Below, one piece after another: positions 33,646 to 41,752 of a DNA stretch of 64,000 nt (positions are counted from its first letter, which is position 1; each line of letters starts with the position of its first letter). The position numbers were made by a program, and so were the translations under genes. The stretch is from Simkaniaceae bacterium (GTDB lineage Bacteria > Chlamydiota > Chlamydiia > Chlamydiales > Simkaniaceae). The stretch is from positions 310,001 through 374,000 of the forward strand of contig CP073763.1 of the NCBI GenBank assembly GCA_018399075.1, in the 5' to 3' direction. The notes under the pieces are model-generated. The model was not told the origin of the DNA. It did no database searches and saw only the letters and a list, made by a program, of their open reading frames with translations.

Positions 33646-34732
33646 AGAGAAAACTTCAGACTATCCAGAGTTTTACTGTGACCTTTTTGAGAAAGGGAGT
33701 CAGGCTTTTGCAACAAATGTTAAGACGGAGCTCAAACTCTTAGAGATTGATAACTTGTGTCTTCCTCTAACAGTTAACGATTCAGAGTGGGAAAACTCGT
33801 ATGTGGTTTCACCTTACGCGATTATTCCCTATATCGAAGAGGAAATGAAACGACATGGTTTTAAATTCCTAAAGTTGTTTTTTAGTCCCATTTTAGGATT
33901 TGCAAAATGGCTATTAAAAACATGTCGGGTAAATAGGGTAGTGATGGTAAATAATCATCTTCTTTCTACGAACCTTTATCCAGACTTATCTAATGAGCAA
34001 GTGAAAAAAATTCACGCCTATCTTTTAGAAAAATTTTCTGATCATGCAATTATTTTCCGTTCTCTAAATCCCTATTCTGAAAAGGGTTTAATGGACTCAT
34101 TAAGAGCAAATAATTACCACTTCATGACAAATCGAAGCATATACTTTTATTCTCATAAAGAGAGTCTAACCAATGGAAAAATTCGCAGAAGAATAAAAAA
34201 GGATGGAGACCTTCTTCAGCAAGACGGGATAGAAGTGATGGCTCATGAAGAATTTTCAATCGAAGATGCTTCTGAAGTTAAAAGGCTCTATGACTTGCTC
34301 TACCTTGAAAAGTATTCCTATCAAAACCCTCAGTTCACTGAGGAGTTTTTTAAGACGGCAATTCTAAGGAAGACATTTACGCTAATTGGGATTCGTTTCA
34401 ATGGAAAACTTATTGGAGTTATCGGATACTTTAAAAAAAATGGGGTGATGACCTTCCCAATTGTTGGTTATGAAATATCTTTTCCTCAATCACTCGGTCT
34501 CTATCGGATGCTTACGTTTCTAATGTTAGAAGAAGCTTCTAAACTTGATCATATTATTCATATGAGTTCTGGGGTAGGAGAGTTTAAGAGGGGAAGAGGG
34601 GGAGTACAGGAGATAGAATCTATGGCTATCTTCTTAAAACATCTTTCATTTTATCGTCGTATCCCTTGGAATATCTTTTCGTTTTTACTGAACACCTTTG
34701 GAAAAAAAATCGCTTTAAGACGTAAACTCTAG
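33638..34732 (+). CDS. GNAT/BioF2-like acyltransferase
   Basis: 364 residues from a TTG start (8-bp overlap with the ligase). The C-terminal half (about 185-345) fits a BioF2-like GNAT: I-R-R-R-I-K-K-D-G, D-A-S-E-V-K-R-L-Y-D-L, T-L-I-G-I-R-F-N-G-K-L-I-G-V-I-G-Y and a final strand region with L-G-L-Y-R-M-L. The N-terminal half has no motif I recognise. BioF2-type enzymes transfer acyl or aminoacyl groups; here the likely donor comes from the preceding adenylate-forming enzyme. Last gene of the apparently specialised part of the unit; recD-like follows 3 bp later. Confidence 0.65.
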   Translation: MIKEKTSDYPEFYCDLFEKGSQAFATNVKTELKLLEIDNLCLPLTVNDSEWENSYVVSPYAIIPYIEEEMKRHGFKFLKLFFSPILGFAKWLLKTCRVNRVVMVNNHLLSTNLYPDLSNEQVKKIHAYLLEKFSDHAIIFRSLNPYSEKGLMDSLRANNYHFMTNRSIYFYSHKESLTNGKIRRRIKKDGDLLQQDGIEVMAHEEFSIEDASEVKRLYDLLYLEKYSYQNPQFTEEFFKTAILRKTFTLIGIRFNGKLIGVIGYFKKNGVMTFPIVGYEISFPQSLGLYRMLTFLMLEEASKLDHIIHMSSGVGEFKRGRGGVQEIESMAIFLKHLSFYRRIPWNIFSFLLNTFGKKIALRRKL

Positions 34733-34735
34733 GGA

Positions 34736-36073
34736 ATGGAACTTCTGGAGATTGATCGACTTATTGAAAAGCGTGCGGGCGCTATTGGCGGGGAGCTAAT
34801 GATGGCGGCTCGTGAGGGTCATTTGTGTGTTCAAAAAGAGGGATTGGTTGAGGGGTGCGTTGAGCTCAAGGGGGATGAGGAAAGGTTTGAGGGGCTAGTA
34901 GGAAGATGGGGAGATCTTTATTATTTGCAGCGAAATTGGGTTTTAGAGGGAGAGGTTGTTCGGAACTTTTTGCGACTGATGGGAGATGTCAAGCCGATTG
35001 ACTTGGGCGAACGGGGAAAGTTAAATGGAGGGCAGGTTAAAGCTGTAGAGGCGGGGCTGAGTGAAGGGGTTATTTGTTTAACGGGGGGGCCGGGTACGGG
35101 GAAAAGTTATGTTGTGGGAGAGATTGTTAAGAGGTTTGAGGGGAATGTTTGTGTATGCGCCCCAACGGGGAAAGCGGTCTCCCTTTTAAGAGAGAAGCTT
35201 GACTGCGAGGTGGGAACGTTACATGGGGCTTTGGAGATTCGAAATGGGAAGGATATTCTTTTTGGGGGAAAGGAATTAAATTATGAGATGGTGATTATTG
35301 ATGAGTGTTCGATGATTGATGTGGGTCTTTGGGCAGCACTACTCAGGAATATTAAGAAGGGGACTCGATTAATATTGGTAGGGGATCATGATCAGCTTCC
35401 TCCTGTGGAAGCGGGAACGGTTTTTGGAGAACTTTGTCGCTATATGAAGGAGAGGGCTAAGGGGTATGTTCATTTAGATGAGTGTATGCGGAGTGATCGG
35501 GATGATGTTTTAGGGATGGCTGAGGCTGTCAAGCAGGGGAGAATGATTCAGTATGGAAAGTTAGAGCGGAAGGTAGAAGAATGGAAGAAGGAGTTTAAAA
35601 AAGGGGGCTTTCGCCTTTTATCTTGTTTGAGAAAGGGACCTTTTGGAGTGGAGGCGATAAATGAATTGATGTGGGGAGGAAAAGAGATTCCCATTATGAT
35701 TACCCGAACGGATAAACGAATGGAATTGAGCAATGGGGAAATGGGGATACTGATCAAAAAAAATGAAGGACGATCTCTAGGCAAGGATGATGTAGCGGTA
35801 TTTGGGGAGCGTGAGTTTCCAGCGGTTTTACTTCCAGAGTTTGAGTTTGCCTATTGTTTATCGGTTCATAAGAGTCAGGGGAGTGAATTTGAGCGGGTGG
35901 TTCTTTTGGTTCCTAAGGGGGCGGAGGTTTTTGGAAGGGAGATTTTATATACGGGGATTACTCGTGCTAAGGAAAAGATAGAGGTTCTTGGGGATGAAGG
36001 TGTGATTGAAGAATGCCTTAAGGGGTCTGCAGAAAAAATGTCTGGAATAAGGAAAAGATTATGCGCGTATTGA
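34736..36073 (+). CDS. recD: RecD-like superfamily 1 helicase
   Basis: 445 residues, shorter than E. coli RecD (about 600). Walker A G-G-P-G-T-G-K-S at 117-124, Walker B I-I-D-E-C-S-M-I-D, G-D-H-D-Q-L-P-P-V and S-V-H-K-S-Q-G-S-E-F (motif V/VI region) are all visible. The N-terminal ~95 residues are reduced. Chlamydiae carry two RecD-like proteins; this one matches the shorter type. It would translocate 5' to 3' on ssDNA in recombination or repair. Codon third positions are very G-rich (GGG/GAG), unlike the upstream operon genes, although only 3 bp separates it from them. Confidence 0.85.
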   Translation: MELLEIDRLIEKRAGAIGGELMMAAREGHLCVQKEGLVEGCVELKGDEERFEGLVGRWGDLYYLQRNWVLEGEVVRNFLRLMGDVKPIDLGERGKLNGGQVKAVEAGLSEGVICLTGGPGTGKSYVVGEIVKRFEGNVCVCAPTGKAVSLLREKLDCEVGTLHGALEIRNGKDILFGGKELNYEMVIIDECSMIDVGLWAALLRNIKKGTRLILVGDHDQLPPVEAGTVFGELCRYMKERAKGYVHLDECMRSDRDDVLGMAEAVKQGRMIQYGKLERKVEEWKKEFKKGGFRLLSCLRKGPFGVEAINELMWGGKEIPIMITRTDKRMELSNGEMGILIKKNEGRSLGKDDVAVFGEREFPAVLLPEFEFAYCLSVHKSQGSEFERVVLLVPKGAEVFGREILYTGITRAKEKIEVLGDEGVIEECLKGSAEKMSGIRKRLCAY

Positions 36074-37248
36074 TTTGCTTTATGGTTTGTTTGATGGGTT
36101 CTTTGGGGGCTCTGACTCTCGAAGAAAGGAAGGGATTGATTCATGAAGGTGTTGAAGGGCTGATTCAGTCAGTGGATCCGACGGCTCTTGTTGGAGCAAT
36201 GGTTTACTCTTTCGATGAAAATATTGAACTCTATGAACGGAATAGTGAATCACGGTTTGTTCCAGCTAGTAGTTTAAAACTTTTTACTGCGGCAGCAGCG
36301 CTTGAGTGTTTAGGGGAAGGAGATAGCTTTGAAACGCGGGTGATGACGGATGGGAATGTGGAACAAGGGGTTTTAAAGGGAAATTGTTATTTAGTTGGCT
36401 CGGGAGATCCTAGCTTGATAGGTCTTGATCTGCTTGAGATTATTGATCAATTGGGTGATTTAGAGCGGATTGAGGGAGACTTGGTCTTAGATTTAAGTTG
36501 TTTTGAAGATGGACCTATGGGGCCCGGATGGATGTGGGATGAAGAGCCGGCTTATTGGTGCGTTCCAATGAGCGCGCTAAATATTGAACATAACTGTATT
36601 GATGATGTGGCAATTCTAGAGCCAGAAAAATTGACGGCAGCAATGTTCAAGGGAATTTTAGATCGCAAGGGGATAGTTCTTAAGGGTGAACTTAGAGAGG
36701 GAATGGCTCCTGAAGAGGGAGTTGTTCTTGCACGGCACTTATCTGAGCCAATGAGTGAGCTCATCAAGCCAATACTAAAGAATACTGATAATTTATATGC
36801 GGACTGTGTTTTTAAAAAGATGGGACCTTCATGGGAAAAAGGACAAGAAAAGGTACTGAACTTTTTAAGTGAAAAGATTGAAATTGATTCTGGAACGCTT
36901 AGGGTTGTCGATGGATGTGGGCTTTCTCGATATAACTTAGTTTCCCCAAAACAAATGATAACATTTTTAAAAAAGATGAAAGGGAATCGATCTTTTGTGA
37001 GTGCTTTACCGATTGGGGGCGTTGATGGAACGCTTAAGAATCGGATGAAGATGTTTGAAGGGAAAGTTAGGGCAAAGACCGGAAGTATGACGGGAGTTTC
37101 TTCACTTTGTGGTTATTTAAAGACGGACTCTGGAAGAGAGCTCGCGATTGCCATTTTTGTGAATGGGTATGTGAAAGAGGGACGAGAAATTAAGAAGAAG
37201 CTCGAAGATGGAATCTGTCAAATGCTTGTTAACATGCAAGATGAATAA
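36061..37248 (+). CDS. dacB: D-alanyl-D-alanine carboxypeptidase/endopeptidase (PBP4, DacB-type)
   Basis: 395 residues. Signal peptide at residues 1-17 (cleaved after G-A-L). Active-site S-S-L-K at 70-73 (S-x-x-K), the conserved C-G-L-S-R-Y-N near 300, and A-K-T-G-S-M-T-G near 345 (K-T-G). PBP4-type domain insertions between motifs are present. It would trim or cleave peptide cross-links of peptidoglycan in the periplasm; chlamydiae use a transient septal peptidoglycan, so such an enzyme fits cell division. The start overlaps the recD-like gene by 13 bp. The stop overlaps a convergent gene by 20 bp. Confidence 0.85.
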   Translation: MRVLICFMVCLMGSLGALTLEERKGLIHEGVEGLIQSVDPTALVGAMVYSFDENIELYERNSESRFVPASSLKLFTAAAALECLGEGDSFETRVMTDGNVEQGVLKGNCYLVGSGDPSLIGLDLLEIIDQLGDLERIEGDLVLDLSCFEDGPMGPGWMWDEEPAYWCVPMSALNIEHNCIDDVAILEPEKLTAAMFKGILDRKGIVLKGELREGMAPEEGVVLARHLSEPMSELIKPILKNTDNLYADCVFKKMGPSWEKGQEKVLNFLSEKIEIDSGTLRVVDGCGLSRYNLVSPKQMITFLKKMKGNRSFVSALPIGGVDGTLKNRMKMFEGKVRAKTGSMTGVSSLCGYLKTDSGRELAIAIFVNGYVKEGREIKKKLEDGICQMLVNMQDE

Positions 37249-37759
37249 CTGTGTTTGGTGGGGCTTTTAATGGGCCAGTCCAAAGGTATTTTTCAGAGAA
37301 TTCTGTAATCTGAAAGGCATTTTCTTTTAATAGAAGATCAAGGGTACTTTCATCAGTAGCATTTTTGTTTTTGATACACCATGCTTGCCAATTAAGGATA
37401 ACTGGAGAGTTTTGTTTAAAGGCGATAACACCACTTTTGGGAGCTTGCTCTTTTGAATAGGAAATTGCAAAACCATCCTTAACCGATGTCATTTCAAAGA
37501 GGGGGATAAGGGTCTGTTTAATTTCGCAATTAATATCGGTCCAAATGGTATTTTCATACGGACTTTTCGGTAGAGCAAAGGCTTTTGATGGCGCTTTAAG
37601 AAGGGTTCCATTTTGTATACAAAAGGTGCGCGCCTTTTCACTCATTCCAAAATCACAAAAAGTCACAGGATAATTGTTATGTTTGGAATAGTTTTCAAAC
37701 CAATGTTTGAGGTAGTGTTCTTGGGACTGATTGCACCCTGTCATGACGCCTTGATTCAT
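37229..37759 (-). CDS. putative glycosyltransferase-like protein
   Basis: 176 residues. T-G-C-N-Q-S-Q-E-H-Y-L-K-H-W-F-E-N-Y at the N-terminus, F-C-D-F-G-M-S-E-K and W-T-D-I-N-C-E-I near residue 95 (a D-x-N/D-x-E metal-site-like motif) resemble small GT-A-like proteins seen in chlamydiae and other bacteria. The overall fold is short for a glycosyltransferase, so a sugar-binding or degenerate role is possible. No signal peptide. Convergent with dacB, with overlapping ends; 76 bp of divergent spacing before the Nudix-like gene. Confidence 0.5.
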   Translation of the reverse strand: MNQGVMTGCNQSQEHYLKHWFENYSKHNNYPVTFCDFGMSEKARTFCIQNGTLLKAPSKAFALPKSPYENTIWTDINCEIKQTLIPLFEMTSVKDGFAISYSKEQAPKSGVIAFKQNSPVILNWQAWCIKNKNATDESTLDLLLKENAFQITEFSEKYLWTGPLKAPPNTVIHLAC

Positions 37760-37835
37760 AGGCTAACTCCAAACTTAGTTTTCATCTTATCTATAACTTG
37801 GTATATAAAAGGTGTAAACCTTTTTAGGAAATAGA

Positions 37836-38246
37836 ATGTATAAAAATTTGATAGAAGAAGCCCTTAGTGAGGGGATGGAAAAAATTGCAATTGAAACAGT
37901 CATTGAAAAAGATGGAAAGGTTTTACTGATTGAAGACCTGGGAATGGGAACGACTTTTTATGGGTTTCCAAAAGTAGAGCTTAAGGAAGGGGAGAGTATT
38001 CCCCAGGCTTTGCAGCGAGCAGTGACTGAAAGAACGGCAATGCAATTAAAGGATGTAAAGAGGTATTTAGGGCATTACGATAGAGATGGTATGCGCCATT
38101 ATCACTTTGTCGTAGAGGTGAATGACCCCTATTCTTTAGAAGAGAATGCGAACATTGCATATGCTTGGCTTGATGTTCAGGAAGCGGTAGGTTATCCGAT
38201 TACTGATCAATTACGCGAAATGCTTGATCTATACAATAAAACTTAA
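37836..38246 (+). CDS. Nudix-fold protein with a degenerate Nudix box
   Basis: 136 residues. The fold pattern is clear (I-E-K-D-G-K-V-L-L-I-E, then K-V-E-L-K-E-G-E-S, and H-Y-H-F-V-V-E-V), but the Nudix box G-x5-E-x7-R-E-U-x-E-E-x-G-U reads G-E-S then R-A-V-T-E-R-T-A, keeping only one of the catalytic glutamates. Activity as a NDP-X hydrolase is therefore doubtful; a binding role is possible. No clear partner; the stop overlaps rpsT by 4 bp from the other strand. Confidence 0.65.
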   Translation: MYKNLIEEALSEGMEKIAIETVIEKDGKVLLIEDLGMGTTFYGFPKVELKEGESIPQALQRAVTERTAMQLKDVKRYLGHYDRDGMRHYHFVVEVNDPYSLEENANIAYAWLDVQEAVGYPITDQLREMLDLYNKT

Positions 38247-38533
38247 GCAGTCTTTTGAAGTGCAGACATCCGCGACTTAGTGCGGGCAGCTTTATTCTCT
38301 TTATAAATACCGTGTTTTACACCTTTGTCCATTAAACTATAAACAGACTTAAGAGCGTTTTGCATTTGATCTTTATCTTTTGCAGACAATGCTGTTTCAA
38401 AAGAACGAATTGCAGTTCTTACGCGTGATTTAAAAGAATTGTTTCGTTGGTTGGTTGCTTTACTTTGCTTAATGCGTTTCAGCGCTGTAGGACACTTTTT
38501 TTTGGTTTGTCCTTTTTTGCCTTCTTCTGCCAT
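38243..38533 (-). CDS. rpsT: 30S ribosomal protein S20
   Basis: 96 residues starting M-A-E-E-G-K-K; a longer frame upstream is not used. Lys/Arg-rich helices K-R-x-K-Q-S, N-N-S-F-K-S-R-V-R-T and H-K/G-I-Y-K-E-N-K-A-A-R-x-K-S-R are diagnostic of S20, which binds 16S rRNA in the small subunit. In Chlamydia S20 also lies near rpoD. Confidence 0.93.
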   Translation of the reverse strand: MAEEGKKGQTKKKCPTALKRIKQSKATNQRNNSFKSRVRTAIRSFETALSAKDKDQMQNALKSVYSLMDKGVKHGIYKENKAARTKSRMSALQKTA

Positions 38534-38619
38534 ATAATGATTCCAATACGTTAAAAATGAGTTATGGAAAAAATATACCAATTAGAGAATAATTCGTCAA
38601 TCATACTCTAGGAGAAAGC

Positions 38620-39084
38620 ATTATTTCAAAGAATATCTTCATTTTTTTATTTTTGATAACAGCTGGCATTGCTCTATGGATTGGGGGTCAATTTTTTTAC
38701 AATCTGAATGAATATTTTCAGCTTTCAGCAACGGCGCCGGTAGTCCTTGATCAATGGAATGTAAAAGAGTTGAAAAGTGGAAAGTTTTCGATCAATGTCA
38801 ACTATCAATTTGAATGGAAGGGGCAAACAATTCATGGTGTCTACGATTTTCCAAAACCCATTTATCAAAATCCTTATATAGCCAGTGAACATATCAGTGA
38901 ATGGAAAGAAAAATCTTGGACGATTTGGTTTAATCCTAAGAAACCAACGGTTACATCTCTTCAAAAAAAATTTCCCACAAAGAAAGCGATCAACTTAGCC
39001 CTAAGCTTAGCGGTTCTTCTCTACTTCGTCTTTCTTAAGGGTTATGTAAGGAGGATGAACGCCTTGGACCAGCGCTCCTCTTAA
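38620..39084 (+). CDS. small membrane protein, probable ATT start
   Basis: 154 residues if translation begins at the ATT at 38620. A GGAG site at 38611-38614 lies 5 bases before it and no ATG, GTG or TTG occurs until TTG 38653; the upstream frame adds residues that complete a first membrane helix (I-F-I-F-L-F-L-I-T-A-G-I-A-L-W-I). A second helix is at the C-terminus (A-L-S-L-A-V-L-L-Y-F-V-F-L). Between them lies a soluble beta-rich segment of about 85 residues (DUF3592-like). It lies between rpsT and the CoiA-like gene, the same place as the Chlamydia hypothetical CT616. Function unknown. Confidence 0.65.
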   Translation: MISKNIFIFLFLITAGIALWIGGQFFYNLNEYFQLSATAPVVLDQWNVKELKSGKFSINVNYQFEWKGQTIHGVYDFPKPIYQNPYIASEHISEWKEKSWTIWFNPKKPTVTSLQKKFPTKKAINLALSLAVLLYFVFLKGYVRRMNALDQRSS

Positions 39085-39721
39085 GTAGGTATTCAAAAAT
39101 TTTTATTATGACAGTTTTAAGTGTGGGTGTTGGGCAGAAGGTTTTTTCGAGCTCTTTTGCGCGTTTTAATTCCTTTGGATCCATTAATAAATCGGATAGA
39201 TCCCCTGAGAGGTAGAGAGGGGCTTTACTGAGCTTTTCTTTAAGGCTTTTGGGGAGTTTGCGAGGGATCTTTGTGGGGCTTTTAGGGAGAAAGTTTTTTA
39301 GAGTATGGGGCTTTCCTTTATAAACTCTCTGGTTTCCTTGAAAAAACTCAAGTTGGTCGTAGAAAAACCCATGCCCATAGGGAGTAATAGAGGTGTAATA
39401 AGAAAGATTCTTTCTGAGATAGAGCTCAGCAGGGGTAAGGGTCTTTTTATTAAAGGTGTGATCATGAAGGATCCAAATAACGGTAAACCCTATGGAGGCG
39501 TAATCCTGGTTTCTTTTTCGGACTTCCAGAAGGGTAATAGGTGAATATTGAATTTCAAAAATAATTTTTTCTTGCAAGTAAGCGATATCTGCAATACGAC
39601 AAATTTCAGGAAAGGATTTTTCTAGTATTACCTCGGGCAAGATTATTTTAATCGCCTTTTGTATGGCTTTGTGGGGAGTTTTTGATCTCACTTCTTGACA
39701 ATAACCCTTTTTCTTAAGCAA
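39035..39721 (-). CDS. CoiA-like competence nuclease
   Basis: 228 residues from a TTG start. R-I-A-D-I-A-Y near 45, then I-I-F-E-I-Q-Y-S-P-I-T, match the restriction-endonuclease-fold core (D-x(n)-E-x-Q) of CoiA, the competence-linked nuclease-like protein. R-K-R-N-Q-D-Y and V-I-W-I-L-H continue the CoiA pattern. The C-terminus is basic. CoiA is needed in Gram-positive bacteria after DNA uptake; its role in chlamydiae is unknown. The 3' end overlaps the membrane protein gene by 50 bp from the other strand. Confidence 0.72.
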   Translation of the reverse strand: MLKKKGYCQEVRSKTPHKAIQKAIKIILPEVILEKSFPEICRIADIAYLQEKIIFEIQYSPITLLEVRKRNQDYASIGFTVIWILHDHTFNKKTLTPAELYLRKNLSYYTSITPYGHGFFYDQLEFFQGNQRVYKGKPHTLKNFLPKSPTKIPRKLPKSLKEKLSKAPLYLSGDLSDLLMDPKELKRAKELEKTFCPTPTLKTVIIKIFEYLLKRSAGPRRSSSLHNP

Positions 39722-39809
39722 AATGGATAGGCCTATTATTATAGGAAAGGTGTAGCTTTTTAAGAAAAGAAATGTTACACAATAAATCTCGCGATTCTTT
39801 TAGGAGACC

Positions 39810-41474
39810 ATGAGTAAATCCGGATTCAGCCAGGGTTTCGATCCCCAGCATCAACAAAAAATCGAAGAGCTCGTAGCTATAGCTAAGGAGCAAGGGTATA
39901 TCACGTATGAGGAGATTAATGAAATCCTCCCGATGACCTTTGATTCTGCAGAGCAGATCGACCAGGTTCTAATCTTTTTGAGTGGAATGGATATTCAGAT
40001 TTTGAACCAATCTGAAGTCGAACGGCAAAAAGAAAGAAAAAAAGAAGCTAAAGAAATGGAATCCCTTCCTAAGAGAATGGAGGGGAGTAGTGATGATCCT
40101 GTCCGGATGTATCTTAAGGAAATGGGTTCTGTTCCTCTATTATCTAGAGAGGAAGAGGTAGAAATTTCTAAACGGATTGAAAAAGCGCAGATTCAAATTG
40201 AGCGCATTATTATGCGGTTCCGCTATTCGACACGTGAAGCGATTTCAATTGGAAATTATTTGATTACGGGTAAAGAGCGATTCGACAAAATTATTGCTGA
40301 AAAAGAGATCGAAGACAAAAACCGCTTCCTTAAAATGCTTCCGAAGCTTCGAGAGCTTCTGTTGAAGGAAGATTTAATCCTAGAAGACTTTTTGATTAGG
40401 TCTCTAGAGCCGAAATTAGCTAAGGTTGAAAAAGTTAGGCTTTCTGAAGATATTGAGAAATGTAATGTCAGGACCCAAGCTTATTTGCGACGAATGCATT
40501 TCCGCCATAACATTACAGATGACTTTGGTGAGGTGATCCTCTCTTCTTATGACCGCTTCTTATCTTTGGAAAAGGAAATTCAAGAACTCATCCCTCGTGC
40601 TGAGAAGAATCGCTTTGCTAAAGCAAAGTTGATGGCAGCCGAGCGAAAACTTGCTAAGCGTGAGCTTGCTGCTGGACGTACTCTTGATAAGTTTAAGAAA
40701 GACGTTCGGATGCTTCAGAGATGGATGGATAAGAGCCAAGAGGCTAAACGAGAAATGGTTGAATCTAACCTTCGGCTCGTGATCTCCATCGCTAAAAAAT
40801 ATACTAACCGTGGACTCTCTTTCCTTGATTTGATTCAGGAAGGAAATATGGGTCTTATGAAGGCTGTCGAAAAGTTTGAATATCGCCGCGGTTATAAGTT
40901 CTCTACCTATGCGACTTGGTGGATTAGACAGGCGGTAACCAGAGCGATTGCTGATCAAGCCCGCACAATCCGGATTCCTGTCCATATGATTGAAACGATC
41001 AATAAGGTTCTTCGCGGTGCGAAGAAACTTATGATGGAAACGGGAAGAGAGCCGACTCCCGAAGAGCTGGCGGTTGAACTGGGCCTTACTCCTGAACGGA
41101 TTAGAGAAATCTACAAGATTGCTCAACATCCTATTTCCCTCCAAGCTGAGGTGGGAGATAGCGGGGAAAGTCAGTTTGGTGACTTCTTAGAGGATACAAC
41201 TATTGAATCTCCTGATGAGGCGACTGGGTACTCTATATTAAAGGATAAGATGAATGAGGTCCTCTCGACTCTTACAGACCGAGAAAGGACTGTCCTTATA
41301 GAGCGCTTTGGCCTCCTAGACGGGAAGCCTAAAACACTCGAAGAGGTGGGAGTTCGTTTTAAGGTGACGAGGGAACGTGTCCGTCAAATTGAGGCAAAAG
41401 CTTTGAGAAAGATGCGTCATCCTACCCGCTCTAAACAACTTCAAGCCTTCTTAGATATCATCGAGATGGAATAA
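39810..41474 (+). CDS. rpoD: primary sigma factor (sigma-66)
   Basis: 554 residues. Region 1.2: [11 protein letters not shown]; a non-conserved insertion of about 150 residues follows; region 2.3-2.4: [24 protein letters not shown]; region 3: E-L-A-V-E-L-G-L; region 4.2: [16 protein letters not shown]. It directs RNA polymerase to housekeeping promoters. Starts at ATG 39810 with a T-T-A-G-G-A-G site. Followed by a hairpin and 278 bp before the first MOMP-like gene. Confidence 0.97.
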   Translation: MSKSGFSQGFDPQHQQKIEELVAIAKEQGYITYEEINEILPMTFDSAEQIDQVLIFLSGMDIQILNQSEVERQKERKKEAKEMESLPKRMEGSSDDPVRMYLKEMGSVPLLSREEEVEISKRIEKAQIQIERIIMRFRYSTREAISIGNYLITGKERFDKIIAEKEIEDKNRFLKMLPKLRELLLKEDLILEDFLIRSLEPKLAKVEKVRLSEDIEKCNVRTQAYLRRMHFRHNITDDFGEVILSSYDRFLSLEKEIQELIPRAEKNRFAKAKLMAAERKLAKRELAAGRTLDKFKKDVRMLQRWMDKSQEAKREMVESNLRLVISIAKKYTNRGLSFLDLIQEGNMGLMKAVEKFEYRRGYKFSTYATWWIRQAVTRAIADQARTIRIPVHMIETINKVLRGAKKLMMETGREPTPEELAVELGLTPERIREIYKIAQHPISLQAEVGDSGESQFGDFLEDTTIESPDEATGYSILKDKMNEVLSTLTDRERTVLIERFGLLDGKPKTLEEVGVRFKVTRERVRQIEAKALRKMRHPTRSKQLQAFLDIIEME

Positions 41475-41553
41475 TTTCAGTCCAGGCGTTTACCTAAGTT
41501 TACTGAGTTAACGAGAGTCTATCCACATAGAAGTCTTGTTTGATCGTATTAGA

Positions 41554-41570
41554 GGAGGCTGCCTCCTTTC
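41554..41570 (+). terminator. possible terminator after rpoD
   Basis: AGGAGG-CTG-CCTCCT forms a 6-bp perfect stem with a 3-base loop, followed only by a short T run. About 80 bases after the rpoD stop. Weak by the usual criteria. Confidence 0.4.
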
Positions 41571-41752
41571 CCAGTATGAGAGAATTATTTTCCTACTAGG
41601 TGGAATTTTTTGCCTATTTTACTTTGTTGATAATTAACACTTAATAAAACTTTCTAATCTATTTGTTAAAATTTTCATTTGCAAATTCATCATCATCCTT
41701 TATATCAGGGAACTAAGAAGTATTATATTTAACCCCCTTATGAGGTAAAAAG

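Noticed and set aside
40560-41144. 194-codon minus-strand frame inside rpoD
   Set aside because: It lies wholly within sigma-factor regions 2-3 in antisense; length is explained by rpoD codon bias.
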